Of a stretch of 64,000 bases of DNA, positions 25,169 through 34,527 are shown piece after piece. Position numbers and translations under genes: made by a program. The stretch is from JAJDAH01 sp964487605 (GTDB lineage: Bacteria; Myxococcota_A; Polyangia; Polyangiales; Polyangiaceae), in the NCBI GenBank assembly GCA_964487605.1, contig CAZARU010000024.1, positions 1 to 64,000 on the forward strand. Reading direction: 5' to 3'. Every line of letters begins with the position of its first letter. Within the stretch, counting starts at the first letter, position 1. The notes under the pieces are model-generated. The model saw only the letters and a program-made list of their open reading frames with translations, did no database searches and was not told the DNA's origin.

Positions 25169-27670
25169 ATGCGCCACATGAGCGACGAACCAGCGCGCCC
25201 GTCCGTCCGGACGTACCTGGGCGTCGCCCTCACGAGCGGCGCGGCCATCGCAGCACAGGTGGCGTTCACACGCGTCTTCGCGATCAGCCTCTGGCACCAC
25301 TTCGCCTATCTGGTGATCGGCATCGCGCTGCTCGGGTTCGGTGCGGCGGGGTCCTACCTCACCAGCCGGGGCGGAGCACTCTGCGACGGCGACGGCTCTG
25401 CAGCCGAGGCGCTGTCACGCCGCGCCGCCATCGCCTCCCTCGCCAGCTTCGGCGCCGTGGTGGCGCTGGCGACCGTGCGGACGAATGCGCTCGCTCTCTT
25501 CCAGGATCCCTCCGTATCGGCGGCGCTCGCCATCATCGTGACACTGACGGCCATTCCGTTCTTCGGCGCGGGCGTCGTGATCGGGACCGCGCTCGCCGTG
25601 CACGAGCGCCACGAGGGCTCGATCTACGCCGCCGACCTGGCGGGCGCTGGCGGCGGCGCGGTGGGTGTCGCATTCGCGCTGCACGGAACCGCCGCCCCCC
25701 GCGTGCTCTTCGCCTGCGCGGCCCTGCTCGCGCTCGCGGGCCTCACGTTCTCCATCGCGGCGAGCGCGAGAGCGAAGCGCCGCGCAGCGCTGGCGCTGGT
25801 CCTCCCGGCGCTGGCGACCGCCGTCTACGGCAAGGACGAGATGTGGGTCCGCCCCGCGCCGGCGAAGGAAATCAACGTCGTTCACTTCCCCGACGTCGGC
25901 GCTCCCACCATCGAGTACCGAGCGTGGACGCCGCAGGGGCGAATCGACGTCACCCGCCCGTACGACTCGCTGCCGATGCTCGGCGGCGACGTTCCCTTCG
26001 CCAGCACCCGGCGAATCCGCGCGGTGATGCAGGACGGTGCGGCGCCGACCGCGCTGTACGAGATGCCCGAGCACCCGGCGGATCTCGGGTTCTTCCCGTT
26101 CGCCACCACCGCCGCGGTGTGGGAGATGAAGGGACGCGCGGCCCACCGCGGTCCGCCTCCCGCCGACGGACCCAGCGTGCTCGTCATCGGGTTCGGCGGT
26201 GGCGTGGACGGGATGATGGCGCTCGCCTACGGCGCTCGAAAGGTCACGGGCGTCGACATCAACCCGGCAATCCTGCGGCTGCACCAGAGGTACCGCGACT
26301 TCACGGGGGGACTCGCCGAACGCCCGGGGATCGAGCTGGTGAACGCGGAGGGCCGAGCGTTCCTGCGCTCCACCGACGAGCGCTTCGACGTGATCCAGCT
26401 CTCGGGCGTGGACACGTTCACCGCGCTCGCCGCGGGCGCCTACACGGTGGCCGAGGCGTACGTCTACACGCTGGAAGCCTTCGAGGACTTCGCGCGGCGC
26501 CTCGCGCCCGGCGGATGCCTGCAGATGTCGCGTCTGGTCCTCGAACCCCCCCGCGAGACCCTGCGCTTGGCGGGGACGGCCGCGGAGGCCCTGCGCCGCC
26601 TCGGCGATCCGACGCCGCAACGACGCATCGCGATAATCCGGGGCACGTTCTGGGCGAGCCTCATCGTGTGCGAGCGCGCCATCGACGCCGACGAAATGCT
26701 GCGCCTGAACACCTGGGCCAGAGCGCGAGGCTTCCCGGTCGTCTTCGATCCGCTCGCCCCGCCCGACAATCCGTTCACACGCCTGCTCACGTCCGCTGGT
26801 CCGGAGCGCGAGGCGTACGTGAAGGGCTACCCGTACCGGATCGACCCCGCGACGGACGAGGCGCCGTTCTTCTTCGACTACTACAAGTGGAGGAACGTCG
26901 GGAGCGTGCTCACACCCGCTCGGAAGTCGGAGCACCCCTACGCCATGAACGTCCCCATCGGGCACGGTCTGATGCTGCTGACGCTGCTCGTCACGACGCT
27001 CCTCGGGGCGATCGGCATCGTGCGACCCCTCCGCACGCTCGGCGCCTCCACTCGTGCGGCTCGCTCAGACCTCGTCTACTTCGCGGGCCTGGGCGTGGCG
27101 TTCCTGTTCGTCGAAGCCGCGCTCATCCAGCGTCTGACGTTCGTGCTCGGGCATCCGACGCACGCCATGACCGTGGTGCTCGGGGCGCTGCTGGTGGCCT
27201 CCGGGCTCGGCTCCGCGGTCTCCGGGCGCGTCGGCCGCAGCTCGGCGTGGCCCGCGGTGCGCTGGGTGCTCGTCGCGGCGCTCCTCGGCGCGGCGGCGGC
27301 GAGCTGGACGGTCCTGCCGAAGCTGGTATCTCTCGGATTCGGCGAGCGTGTGCTGGCCTCACTCGCCCTCGTGGTTCCGCTCGGCTTCGTCATGGGGATG
27401 CCGTTCCCCATCGGACTCTCGCGCATCCGAGCGTCGAGCACGGCCCTCGTACCGTGGGCGTTCGGAGTCAACGCGTTCTTCACGGTGATCGCGAGCTCCG
27501 TGGCGCCGATCATCGCCATGCAGCTCGGCTTCAGCACGCTCATCGTGCTGGCCGCGGCGTGCTACGCGGTGGCCTTCGCCGCAACGCCCGGGGCCGTCGC
27601 GGGTACGGAGCCACCCGGCGAGCCGGCTCAGCCGGGATCCGGCGTGGCGCCGGTGGGCGGCGCGCCCTGA
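25169..27670 (+). CDS. Membrane protein with a SpeE-like SAM domain between two transmembrane blocks
   Basis: 833 residues. Helices at about 15-215 (TSGAAIAAQVAFTRVFAISLW, FAYLVIGIALLGFGAAGSYL) precede a Rossmann domain at about 330-560 (SVLVIGFGGGVDGMMALAYG, VTGVDINPAILRLHQRY, VNAEGRAFL, FDVIQLSGVD, TVAEAYVYTLEAFEDF). A second membrane block (about 590-825) includes AFLFVEAALIQRLTFVLGHP and GMPFPIGLSRI. Motifs match spermidine-synthase-like transporters, but the order differs from 12097-14517, whose catalytic domain is C-terminal. Substrate unknown. An ATG at 25178 is an equally good start. The 3' end overlaps the convergent hydroxylase gene by 43 bp. Confidence 0.85.
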   Translation: MRHMSDEPARPSVRTYLGVALTSGAAIAAQVAFTRVFAISLWHHFAYLVIGIALLGFGAAGSYLTSRGGALCDGDGSAAEALSRRAAIASLASFGAVVALATVRTNALALFQDPSVSAALAIIVTLTAIPFFGAGVVIGTALAVHERHEGSIYAADLAGAGGGAVGVAFALHGTAAPRVLFACAALLALAGLTFSIAASARAKRRAALALVLPALATAVYGKDEMWVRPAPAKEINVVHFPDVGAPTIEYRAWTPQGRIDVTRPYDSLPMLGGDVPFASTRRIRAVMQDGAAPTALYEMPEHPADLGFFPFATTAAVWEMKGRAAHRGPPPADGPSVLVIGFGGGVDGMMALAYGARKVTGVDINPAILRLHQRYRDFTGGLAERPGIELVNAEGRAFLRSTDERFDVIQLSGVDTFTALAAGAYTVAEAYVYTLEAFEDFARRLAPGGCLQMSRLVLEPPRETLRLAGTAAEALRRLGDPTPQRRIAIIRGTFWASLIVCERAIDADEMLRLNTWARARGFPVVFDPLAPPDNPFTRLLTSAGPEREAYVKGYPYRIDPATDEAPFFFDYYKWRNVGSVLTPARKSEHPYAMNVPIGHGLMLLTLLVTTLLGAIGIVRPLRTLGASTRAARSDLVYFAGLGVAFLFVEAALIQRLTFVLGHPTHAMTVVLGALLVASGLGSAVSGRVGRSSAWPAVRWVLVAALLGAAAASWTVLPKLVSLGFGERVLASLALVVPLGFVMGMPFPIGLSRIRASSTALVPWAFGVNAFFTVIASSVAPIIAMQLGFSTLIVLAAACYAVAFAATPGAVAGTEPPGEPAQPGSGVAPVGGAP

Positions 27671-28296
27671 GTTCCGAAGACGCGATCCCAGAACATGCTG
27701 GAGACGCCGAAACGAGCGCCGTCGTGCATGAAGTGATGCAGCATGTGGTGCTTCTTCAGCGCACGGCCGAACTCGGTCCGCGGATGGAAGTGGTGGATGT
27801 AGTAGTGCGTCAGATCGTACGTGACGTACCCCAGCACGAACCCCGCGTGGAAACCCCACACGTAGGTCGGCCCGACGAGCAGCCAGAACACGCCCATGAA
27901 GAAGAAGAAGAGCGACGTGCCCACCGCCGGCGGCATCACCAGGCGGTAGCGGTCCTTGGGCCACTTGTGATGAACGCCATGCACGAGGAAATGCATGCGC
28001 TCACCCCACCGAAACTTCGGCACCCAGTGGAACAAGAGGCGGTGTAGCCAGTACTCCGTGAGGGTCCAGACCACGAACCCCCCGACGAAGAGCAGCGCCG
28101 TGGGGAGCGGTGCGACGCCTGCCCTGGCAATGCTCCAGAAGACCAGGCCGCCGACTGCCGGCAGGAAGAGCGCCCCCACGATCGCGGGATGCGTCCTGCT
28201 GAACGCGTCGACGAAATCGCTCTCGAACATTCGAGGCGAGTCGGGCGATTCCTTGAGCGGGAAGAGCTGCATCGGGACGGTTTCGGATGCCGGCAC
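27628..28296 (-). CDS. Fatty acid 2-hydroxylase-like membrane diiron enzyme
   Basis: 222 residues with four hydrophobic helices and the His boxes of the fatty acid hydroxylase superfamily: EYWLHRLLFH, HFLVHGVHHKWPKD, HYYIHHFHP and KKHHMLHHFMH. The segment after the second box (DRYRLVMPP) fits FA2H/Scs7 better than sterol desaturase or carotene hydroxylase. The product would hydroxylate lipid-bound fatty acids at C2, consistent with 2-hydroxy fatty acids and sphingolipids of myxobacteria. Two ATGs (28296 and 28272) are possible. The stop lies inside the convergent neighbour's 3' end. Confidence 0.85.
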   Translation of the reverse strand: MPASETVPMQLFPLKESPDSPRMFESDFVDAFSRTHPAIVGALFLPAVGGLVFWSIARAGVAPLPTALLFVGGFVVWTLTEYWLHRLLFHWVPKFRWGERMHFLVHGVHHKWPKDRYRLVMPPAVGTSLFFFFMGVFWLLVGPTYVWGFHAGFVLGYVTYDLTHYYIHHFHPRTEFGRALKKHHMLHHFMHDGARFGVSSMFWDRVFGTQGAPPTGATPDPG

Positions 28297-28743
28297 CGTC
28301 GTGCACGGCCGTCGCTCGCTCCCACCCCCGGGCGGGCCGAGCCGGCCGCAAGACTAGGGAACATGGTCGCTCGAGCGCAAGGGCGGCAACCTGCGAAAAG
28401 ACTTTCGCAGCGGGCACTTAGATCGATTTCGTGCGGGGGATCGGGTGGTTGCGCGGCGCCACCGTCGCACACTGTCTCACCCTGCCCGCAGAAAGGGACC
28501 CACCGGAGCAGTGACACCGGAGTCGCGGCCCTGGGTGCCAAAGTTCGCGCGCCGGGGTGCAAAGAGTTGCAGGGCCGTGCCGCCCACGCCGCGCTTGCCG
28601 CGGCCACCGTGGCGCCCACCGGCCGGTGACCCCCGAAGTTTCCGAGGGATGCGCGCCTGGGGGCCAAGGACGCGGCCGGGCGCGACGTCCATCGCCGTAA
28701 GCGGAACGCTTCCTGCACCGTTCCCGCCCAAGAGGCCGAACCC
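28297..28743. other. 447-bp intergenic region
   Basis: Between the hydroxylase start (minus strand) and a small plus-strand gene. I see no convincing reading frame on either strand; a minus-strand frame at 28477-28881 is Gly/Arg-rich composition only. It holds a perfect hairpin (28391-28410) and probably the promoters of both flanking genes. Confidence 0.6.
28391..28410. promoter_or_regulatory. Perfect 8-bp inverted repeat upstream of the hydroxylase gene
   Basis: Arms CTGCGAAA and TTTCGCAG with a 4-base AGAC spacer, about 95 bp upstream of the hydroxylase start. No T-run follows, so an operator is likelier than a terminator. A-rich arms stand out from the GC-rich surroundings. Confidence 0.5.
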
Positions 28744-29067
28744 ATGTCCCCCGCCCGAAAGACCCCGTCGTCCAACCCGCCAGGCTCCCGCCCGCTCACC
28801 GCCTACGTCGAGAGCGAAGAGGAGCGGTCCGCCATCCGCGCGCGTGTCCGGCGAACCGCGCGGCGTGTGTCCGGCGAGCACTCGGCGCGACCGGTACCGG
28901 CCGTACGCACTCGGCTGGATCTGAAGATCGATTTCGCGAACGTCATGCTCCTCGACCTGCCGCCCGTGTCGGAGCGTGCGCGCTTGCTGCGCATCGCCGT
29001 CGTTCGTCGCGACGAGACGCTCCTCGACGAGCTCCTCGGCATCGGCAGCCCGCCACGCCTCGCGTGA
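28744..29067 (+). CDS. Small hypothetical protein, 107 aa
   Basis: Strongly basic N-terminal half (RARVRRTARRVSG) and a hydrophobic helical C-terminus (DFANVMLLDLPPVSERARLLRIAVVRRDETLLDELLG). Codon third positions are GC-rich as in real genes here; the ATG at 28744 has GAGG 9 nt upstream. No family recognised. The sequence DLKIDFANVMLLDLPPVSER recalls a transcriptional-regulator or PAS-linker fragment, but that is only a resemblance. Convergent with the lipoprotein at 29092. Confidence 0.5.
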   Translation: MSPARKTPSSNPPGSRPLTAYVESEEERSAIRARVRRTARRVSGEHSARPVPAVRTRLDLKIDFANVMLLDLPPVSERARLLRIAVVRRDETLLDELLGIGSPPRLA

Positions 29068-29091
29068 CGGCGCCGCAGGAGCCGCCGCCTC

Positions 29092-30081
29092 TCACCCCTG
29101 CGGCAGGTCGGGCGCCACGTCGAGCAGCGGCAGCGGCACGCCGGCGGAGCTGCCGCCCGGGGCGACCGTGGCGCGCCCGGAGTCCGCGTCCAGGCCGAGG
29201 AGCTTCGCCCTGACGAACAGGCCGCGCACAGGCGCGAAGACCTCCTTCCCAAGCTCGAGGCGCGGGCGGAGCGCGAGCGCGCGGCAGTCCGCCTTCTTCA
29301 CGACCGCCAGCCTCCCGGCGAAACCGACGACGAGCCGGGCGTCCCCCACGGCGCTGATGACCACCTGACGGCTCCACTCCTTTCCGGACTTGCACGCCAG
29401 CGTGGACCCTGGTGCTCCCGGCTCGAGCACTCGAAACGCGCCCGCAGCGACCGCCTCGGTGCGTCGCCCCCAGCCGGTCGGGCTGTCGAGGGGTAGGTCC
29501 AGGTAGCGCACCGTCGGCCGGAGCGCGTCTCGCGCGTCGGTCACGAGCGCCCGCTGCAGCCCCGAGCCCGAGTGCCACGACGTCACGACGAGGTCGCCGA
29601 CCTTCGCCGCCCTGCCGCCGAGCGGCACGATGAGCGCGTTGGGAACGAGGTCCCTGCGCCCCGACTTCGTCCCGACGACCGACGCGTCCTGGCCGGGCTC
29701 GAGCATGGTGGCCGCGAGGAACACGAACGGCTGGCCATCGACGGAGACGTCCAGCGCGGCGTCCAGGATCTCGCGCGGCGGGGCGAGGACGGGCTGACCC
29801 GCCGACGCGGGCGCGTTCACCTCGGGCAGCGAGACCGGCAAGCGCGCTGCGTCACCGTGCCGGACGAGCGTGCCTGGACGCGCCGATGCGGTGGGCGCGG
29901 GGCGCGATGGGGCGCTCATCGACGCAGCCGTCTCGATGGGCGTCGAGGACCTGCGCGGCGCGTGGGCCTCTTCGGCACCCGGCGACCGACCGCCGCGATC
30001 GCACGCAGAGACCGCCACGACGGCGACGACGGCCACGGCCCCGAGCCGAGAAGCGAATCGTGGCGAACCGCGGGGATGCAT
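29092..30081 (-). CDS. Hypothetical lipoprotein
   Basis: 329 residues. The signal peptide has a basic N-region and a Val/Ala core ending in lipobox AVSA-Cys27. A Pro/Ala/Ser-rich linker reaches about 90; the rest has beta-type segments (ILDAALDVSVDGQPFVFLAATMLEP; GDLVVTSWHSG; ARLVVGFAGRLAVVKKADC) with Cys in LACKSGK and KADCRAL that could pair. No known family. The ATG at 30081 is only 19 bp from the divergent DUF362 start, so promoters must overlap the 5' ends of the two genes. Confidence 0.7.
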   Translation of the reverse strand: MHPRGSPRFASRLGAVAVVAVVAVSACDRGGRSPGAEEAHAPRRSSTPIETAASMSAPSRPAPTASARPGTLVRHGDAARLPVSLPEVNAPASAGQPVLAPPREILDAALDVSVDGQPFVFLAATMLEPGQDASVVGTKSGRRDLVPNALIVPLGGRAAKVGDLVVTSWHSGSGLQRALVTDARDALRPTVRYLDLPLDSPTGWGRRTEAVAAGAFRVLEPGAPGSTLACKSGKEWSRQVVISAVGDARLVVGFAGRLAVVKKADCRALALRPRLELGKEVFAPVRGLFVRAKLLGLDADSGRATVAPGGSSAGVPLPLLDVAPDLPQG

Positions 30082-30100
30082 GTGCGTCGAAAGTGCTAGC

Positions 30101-31624
30101 ATGCCTTCCATGCACCCGACTCGAAACCCGCGCGTGATCATCCGGCACTGCGACTCGTACGACGCGGAGCGCATACGGACGATCATCCGCGAGGGCATGG
30201 AGGAGCTGGATCTGCGGCCCCACGGGCGGACCCTGGTGAAGCCGAACATCGTGGCCTCGGGGCCGCTCTTCAAGGACGCGCACACCCGCCCGGAGTTCGC
30301 GGAGGGCGTCCTGATGGCGCTGAAGGACCGCAACGAAGGCGACATGGAGGAGCTCGCCATCGGCGAGCGCTGCGGCATCACCGTCCCGACGCGCAGCGCC
30401 TTCGAAGGTGCCGAGTACAATCCGATGATCCGCCGGCTCGGCGTGAAGCAGTACTTCTTCGAGGAGGAGCAGCAGGTCGAGATCCCCTACACGCACGAGG
30501 GGCGCCTGCGCGACTACGTCTTCACGCCGGAACCCGTCGCCCGCGCGGACTTCTTCGTGAACTGCCCCAAGTTCAAGGCGCACCCCTGGACGACGGTGAC
30601 GTTCTCCATCAAGGCCTACATCGGCATCCAGGACGACCGCCACCGCCTCATCGATCACGACCACAGGCTCAACGAGAAGATCGCCGACCTTCAGCACATC
30701 GTTCAGCCGCAGTTCATCGCCATCGACGCGATCGTCGCCGGCGAAGGGCGCATGCTGACGCCGATTCCGTACGACATGAACCTCATCATCATGGGGAACA
30801 ACCAGGTCGCCTTCGACTCGGTCTGCTGCAACATCATCGGAATAGACCCGTCGACCGTCGACCACATTCGGCTCACCAGCGAGCACGGCTTCGGGCCGAT
30901 GAACCTCGACGCGATCGAGATCACCGGTGACGTGTCGCTGGAGGAGGCGAAGGCCCGCGGGAAGGCGTTCCGTCACGGCCTCATCCGCGTCGAGAAGTAC
31001 TTCGAGGGCTCGCACATCTCCGCGTACGCCGGAGCTCCGCCGGAGGCGGAGCACACGAGCTACTGCTGGGGCGGCTGCCCGGGCGCAATCGAGGAAGCGA
31101 TAGAAATTCTTCGGCTCTTCGACGAGCAGTGCGACGAGAAGATGGCGCGCATGCACGTCGTCTTCGGAGCGTACGACGGCCCGATCGACGCGCAGCCGGG
31201 CGAGAAGGTCGTCTTCGTGGGCGACTGCGCGCAGTGGGAGGGCGAGGTCAACGGCAACGTCGTGAGCGTGAAGAGCCTGTACAAGGACCGCTCGACGAAA
31301 GACCCGCACGTCGCCGTGCACGACGACGTGTACGCGAAGCTCGCCAGCGTGAAGAAGAAGATCAAGGAGCACGAGGGCGTGGAGACGATCCGCTTCGAAG
31401 GATGTCCGGTCAGCGTCGCCGAGCACGTGCTCTTCCTCGCCGAGCTCGGCGGGATCAACAACCCGTACCTGGACAAGTCCCAGGCCTGGCAGTTCAGCAA
31501 GAACTACCTGATGTGGCGATCCGTCCGGCTCGCGAAGTCGCTGATGGGGCAGCCCTACCAGAAGCCGGGTCCGACGCTCCGCGGCGACGCACGTCCCGAC
31601 GTGTCGCCCCCGCCCGCCGAGTGA
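30101..31624 (+). CDS. DUF362-family protein
   Basis: 507 residues, no signal peptide. The DUF362 core is recognisable: GRTLVKPNIVASGP (about 45-58), FFVNCPKFKAHPWTTVTFSIKAYIGIQDD (about 145-175), FIAIDAIVAGEGR and NQVAFDSVCCNIIGIDP. A C-terminal extension carries a CWGGCPGAIEEAIE segment and further Cys (GDCAQWEG, FEGCPVSVAEHV), a plausible Fe-S or metal site. DUF362 proteins often occur with iron-sulfur proteins, but no reaction is established. An ATG at 30110 is an alternative start. Codon use is typical of neighbours. Confidence 0.8.
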   Translation: MPSMHPTRNPRVIIRHCDSYDAERIRTIIREGMEELDLRPHGRTLVKPNIVASGPLFKDAHTRPEFAEGVLMALKDRNEGDMEELAIGERCGITVPTRSAFEGAEYNPMIRRLGVKQYFFEEEQQVEIPYTHEGRLRDYVFTPEPVARADFFVNCPKFKAHPWTTVTFSIKAYIGIQDDRHRLIDHDHRLNEKIADLQHIVQPQFIAIDAIVAGEGRMLTPIPYDMNLIIMGNNQVAFDSVCCNIIGIDPSTVDHIRLTSEHGFGPMNLDAIEITGDVSLEEAKARGKAFRHGLIRVEKYFEGSHISAYAGAPPEAEHTSYCWGGCPGAIEEAIEILRLFDEQCDEKMARMHVVFGAYDGPIDAQPGEKVVFVGDCAQWEGEVNGNVVSVKSLYKDRSTKDPHVAVHDDVYAKLASVKKKIKEHEGVETIRFEGCPVSVAEHVLFLAELGGINNPYLDKSQAWQFSKNYLMWRSVRLAKSLMGQPYQKPGPTLRGDARPDVSPPPAE

Positions 31625-31705
31625 GGGGGACGCCGAACGCGCGTTCCGCACCCCCCGGCGCCCTTCGGCCTCAAGCATCGCCGAAGCCTGCCGTTATGTG
31701 CAGTC

Positions 31706-33100
31706 ATGCTCAGACGCGCACGAAGGGTGGCGCTGGCCCTGGCCCTCGGAGGGGCGCTCGGGGCGGGCCCGGCAGCAGCCTCCGAGAAGCTCGTCGCCGG
31801 CGACGCCGAGGCCCGGGAGGGTTTCGTCACCGCGGGCTCCGAGGGCGCCACCTACCACCTGCGCGGAGGGACGGTCGTGCGCCTGGCGCCGGGGACGTCC
31901 GTTCGCTTCACGACCACCACCCAGCTCAAGCTCGGTGCGCCCGGCGGCGCCTCGACGTGGGCCCGGGTGATGGCGCTTCGCTCGGGGCGCGTCGACGTGA
32001 CCGTGCCCGCCACCGGGGACGCCCACGCGCTGCTCGTCAACGGTCCTCGAAAGGTCAGCATCGTCGGGACTGCGTCGCGGTACGCGCTCTACACGCGCGA
32101 CGGGTCGGTCAACTTCGCCGTCTTCGAGGGGCGGGGGCTCGCCGCCGTGGGCGACACCTGGCGACCGCTCGAGGCCGGGTTCGCGAGGTCGCTCGACGAC
32201 GGGGGCGTGGAGCAGAAGCGCGCGATCGTGGGCACGCCGGCGGCCCGCGTCGAACGGCCGCTCTCCGTCGTCATCGACGAGTCTCGCGCACGGGTCGAAG
32301 CGACCTGGACCGCCGTCTCGGGCGCGAAGGAGTACGAGGCCGTGCTCGAGACCACCTCCGACCCGACGGCCGTCCGGACCCAGCGCACGACGGGCACCCG
32401 GGCCGAGTTTCGGGACCTGCCCGCGGGCGAGTACTCCGTCCGCGTCCGCGCGTTCGATGACGAGGGGCTGGAATGGGTCTCGTCGCCGCCGGTCGGCGCG
32501 CGCGTCGTGGGCGTGCGGCTGCCCGAGGGCGCCTTCGTGGACGCCAGCGGCGTGGTGCACCTCGGACGCTCGCAGGGCGTCGAGCTCGTCGACACGGCGA
32601 ACCTGGAAGCGACGTACGGCCGTTCGAATCATTTCGTACCCGCGCCGAAGCGCATCTCGGGAGGGCGCGCAGCGTCACTTCGCGTCCGGTTTCGCGCTCA
32701 CGGGAGCTCGGCCGAGGCCGCGCTGGACCTGCAGGCGCGACAGCTGGCGGCCGAGATCGAGATGACGCCGCGGCACGCGGAGTGGCCTCGCGACGACGTC
32801 GCCGTCCGGGTCAGGCTGGTCGATCGAAGCGGCGCTCCGATCCCGGCCACGGTGAAGGCGATCCCGAAGGTGACGATCAACGTGGATCCCACCGAGGTGG
32901 CGTGGCGCCGCGCGGGTGCCTCGTGGACGGGCACCGTACCGGCACCGAGGGGCAAGGGTCCGTGGGTGATCCGCGTGGAGGTGTCCGATCAGCACGGGGA
33001 GCGGCTCGGGCACGACTTCCTAGAGGTCACCGAGGCCCGCAAACCCGGCGACGGGACCCGCTCCAGCGCCGGGCGCGCGCGAGGCGGAGCGTCGCTGTAG
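31706..33100 (+). CDS. FecR-domain exported protein
   Basis: 464 residues with a Sec signal peptide ending AAAS (about 26). Residues 35-160 match a FecR-type beta domain (GATYHLRGGTVVRLAPGTSVRF, LRSGRVDVTVPATGDAHALLVNGPRKVSIVGTAS and a second strand set), followed by a fibronectin-III-like segment (ESRARVEATWTAVSGAKEYEAVLE, EYSVRVRAFDDEGLEW) and a further beta domain. In many delta-proteobacteria FecR domains occur in periplasmic or surface proteins without a FecI sigma partner; none lies next to this gene. Role: probable ligand- or wall-binding envelope protein. Confidence 0.8.
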   Translation: MLRRARRVALALALGGALGAGPAAASEKLVAGDAEAREGFVTAGSEGATYHLRGGTVVRLAPGTSVRFTTTTQLKLGAPGGASTWARVMALRSGRVDVTVPATGDAHALLVNGPRKVSIVGTASRYALYTRDGSVNFAVFEGRGLAAVGDTWRPLEAGFARSLDDGGVEQKRAIVGTPAARVERPLSVVIDESRARVEATWTAVSGAKEYEAVLETTSDPTAVRTQRTTGTRAEFRDLPAGEYSVRVRAFDDEGLEWVSSPPVGARVVGVRLPEGAFVDASGVVHLGRSQGVELVDTANLEATYGRSNHFVPAPKRISGGRAASLRVRFRAHGSSAEAALDLQARQLAAEIEMTPRHAEWPRDDVAVRVRLVDRSGAPIPATVKAIPKVTINVDPTEVAWRRAGASWTGTVPAPRGKGPWVIRVEVSDQHGERLGHDFLEVTEARKPGDGTRSSAGRARGGASL

Positions 33101-33182
33101 GAGCCCTCGCCACGACGGCAGGCGCGCCGACGAAGCGGTGCGGGGATGCGCACGCAGGTCTCGATGACGTAAGCTGGTCCCG

Positions 33183-34493
33183 ATGCGACCGACCGCGCTC
33201 GTCTCGATCGCCGCCGGGGTCGTCGGCGCGTACGTGGTGTCGTGCGGATCGGGGGACGCTTCACCGGGCACCGACGGCATGGGCGGCGCGGGAGGCGGGG
33301 CCGAGGCGGGGCCCGACGGCGCCACGGCGGACGGCACGGCGGGCTCCGGCGGCAGCGGAGGGACGGCAGGCGGAACGGCCGGCTCGGGCGGAGCGCCACC
33401 CGCGTGCGAGAACGCGCTTCCGGAGGCGACCGAGATCCCCGTCGGCACGACGAGCGAGCTGGCCATCGCCGGGGATCCCGGTGCGGCGATGGGCCTGTTC
33501 GACCCGTCGATCCACTACCCGGCGGGCGCGACGCTCGGCGCGCTGACCTACTCCGCCGTGCCGGCGCAGAACTCGGTGTTCACGCGCATCGCCACGTCTA
33601 GCGATGGCGGTGCAACCTGGACGTACGCCGCCGACGTGAACGCGCCTCGCGACGTGACCGTCACGACGACCGGCGCCGGAACGGCCTGCCTGGGGGGCTG
33701 CCCGGGCCGGCTGATCCACGAGGTGTCGTCCGTCATCGAGGACGACGTGGACACCGACGCGAGCCGCCGCTGGAAGGTGTTCACCCACAGCTACGTCGTC
33801 CTCGCGGATGGCGAACTCCGTCGCGACCTCGGGTACATCGGCCTCTTCACGGCGCCGGCGCCGGCAGGACCGTGGGCGGACGGGGGCAAGGTCATCGGAT
33901 GGACGGGGGAAAGCGACTTTTCGTCGCAGAACGCCGCGACGGTCGCCACGAAGTTTGCCGCGCTGTCAGGCTGCGCAGCGCTCACCGAGCCGAGCGCACT
34001 CTTCGTCCCGGGCGGCGTCGTGGAGCTGGCGCTCGGCTGCGCTCGCGTCGTCGCCACGGAGGTGGTCATCGACGTCGTTCTCATGCGGTCCGTCGACGAC
34101 TCGAGGACGTTCTCGTACGTGCTCACGCCGCTGTCCGGGGGCGATGCGCGGTGCTTCGGGGGGACGCTGCCGCACTTCAACGCGCCCCACCTGTTCGCCG
34201 CAGGGGGGAGGCGCTACCTCCTGGCCTCGCCAGCCGGCACCCCAGGCGTCACGCCGCCGGACGGCTACGCCGGTTGCCACGTGTTCGAGATGTTCGCGAG
34301 CGGAGCGCTCGTGAGAGACGCCGTCGGACTGCCGGAGTCCCGGCGCCTCCTGGCTCCGTCGGATGCGCGGCACTTCGGCGCCTGCACCTACGCGGAGGGT
34401 GCCGCGACCACCGGCTACGTGGTCTCCGCACTCCACCTCGACGGGGCGCCTCGCGTATTTCGGATGCACGCGACGGGGATCACGGCGCCGTGA
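33183..34493 (+). CDS. Lipoprotein with sialidase/GH43-like propeller body
   Basis: 436 residues; lipobox VVS-Cys21, then a Gly/Ala/Thr-rich linker (about 25-75). The body has repeated features of five- or six-bladed propellers: DGGATWTYAADV (an Asp-box-like SxDGGxTW), DDSRTFSYVLTP, FNAPHLFAAGGRRYLLASP and GPWADGGKVIGWTG. Asp boxes suggest a sialidase-type or GH43-like fold, but I cannot assign catalytic residues. Anchored outside the cytoplasm; function unknown. It is followed after 34 bp by a HAD gene on the same strand. Confidence 0.75.
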   Translation: MRPTALVSIAAGVVGAYVVSCGSGDASPGTDGMGGAGGGAEAGPDGATADGTAGSGGSGGTAGGTAGSGGAPPACENALPEATEIPVGTTSELAIAGDPGAAMGLFDPSIHYPAGATLGALTYSAVPAQNSVFTRIATSSDGGATWTYAADVNAPRDVTVTTTGAGTACLGGCPGRLIHEVSSVIEDDVDTDASRRWKVFTHSYVVLADGELRRDLGYIGLFTAPAPAGPWADGGKVIGWTGESDFSSQNAATVATKFAALSGCAALTEPSALFVPGGVVELALGCARVVATEVVIDVVLMRSVDDSRTFSYVLTPLSGGDARCFGGTLPHFNAPHLFAAGGRRYLLASPAGTPGVTPPDGYAGCHVFEMFASGALVRDAVGLPESRRLLAPSDARHFGACTYAEGAATTGYVVSALHLDGAPRVFRMHATGITAP

Positions 34494-34527
34494 TGGCCCG
34501 CGCGTCGATCGCCGCGGACTGCCGGCC

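Noticed and set aside
28477..28881. Minus-strand frame in the 28.3-28.7 kb gap
   Set aside because: Gly/Arg-rich composition only, no SD, overlaps the small plus-strand gene, no motif.
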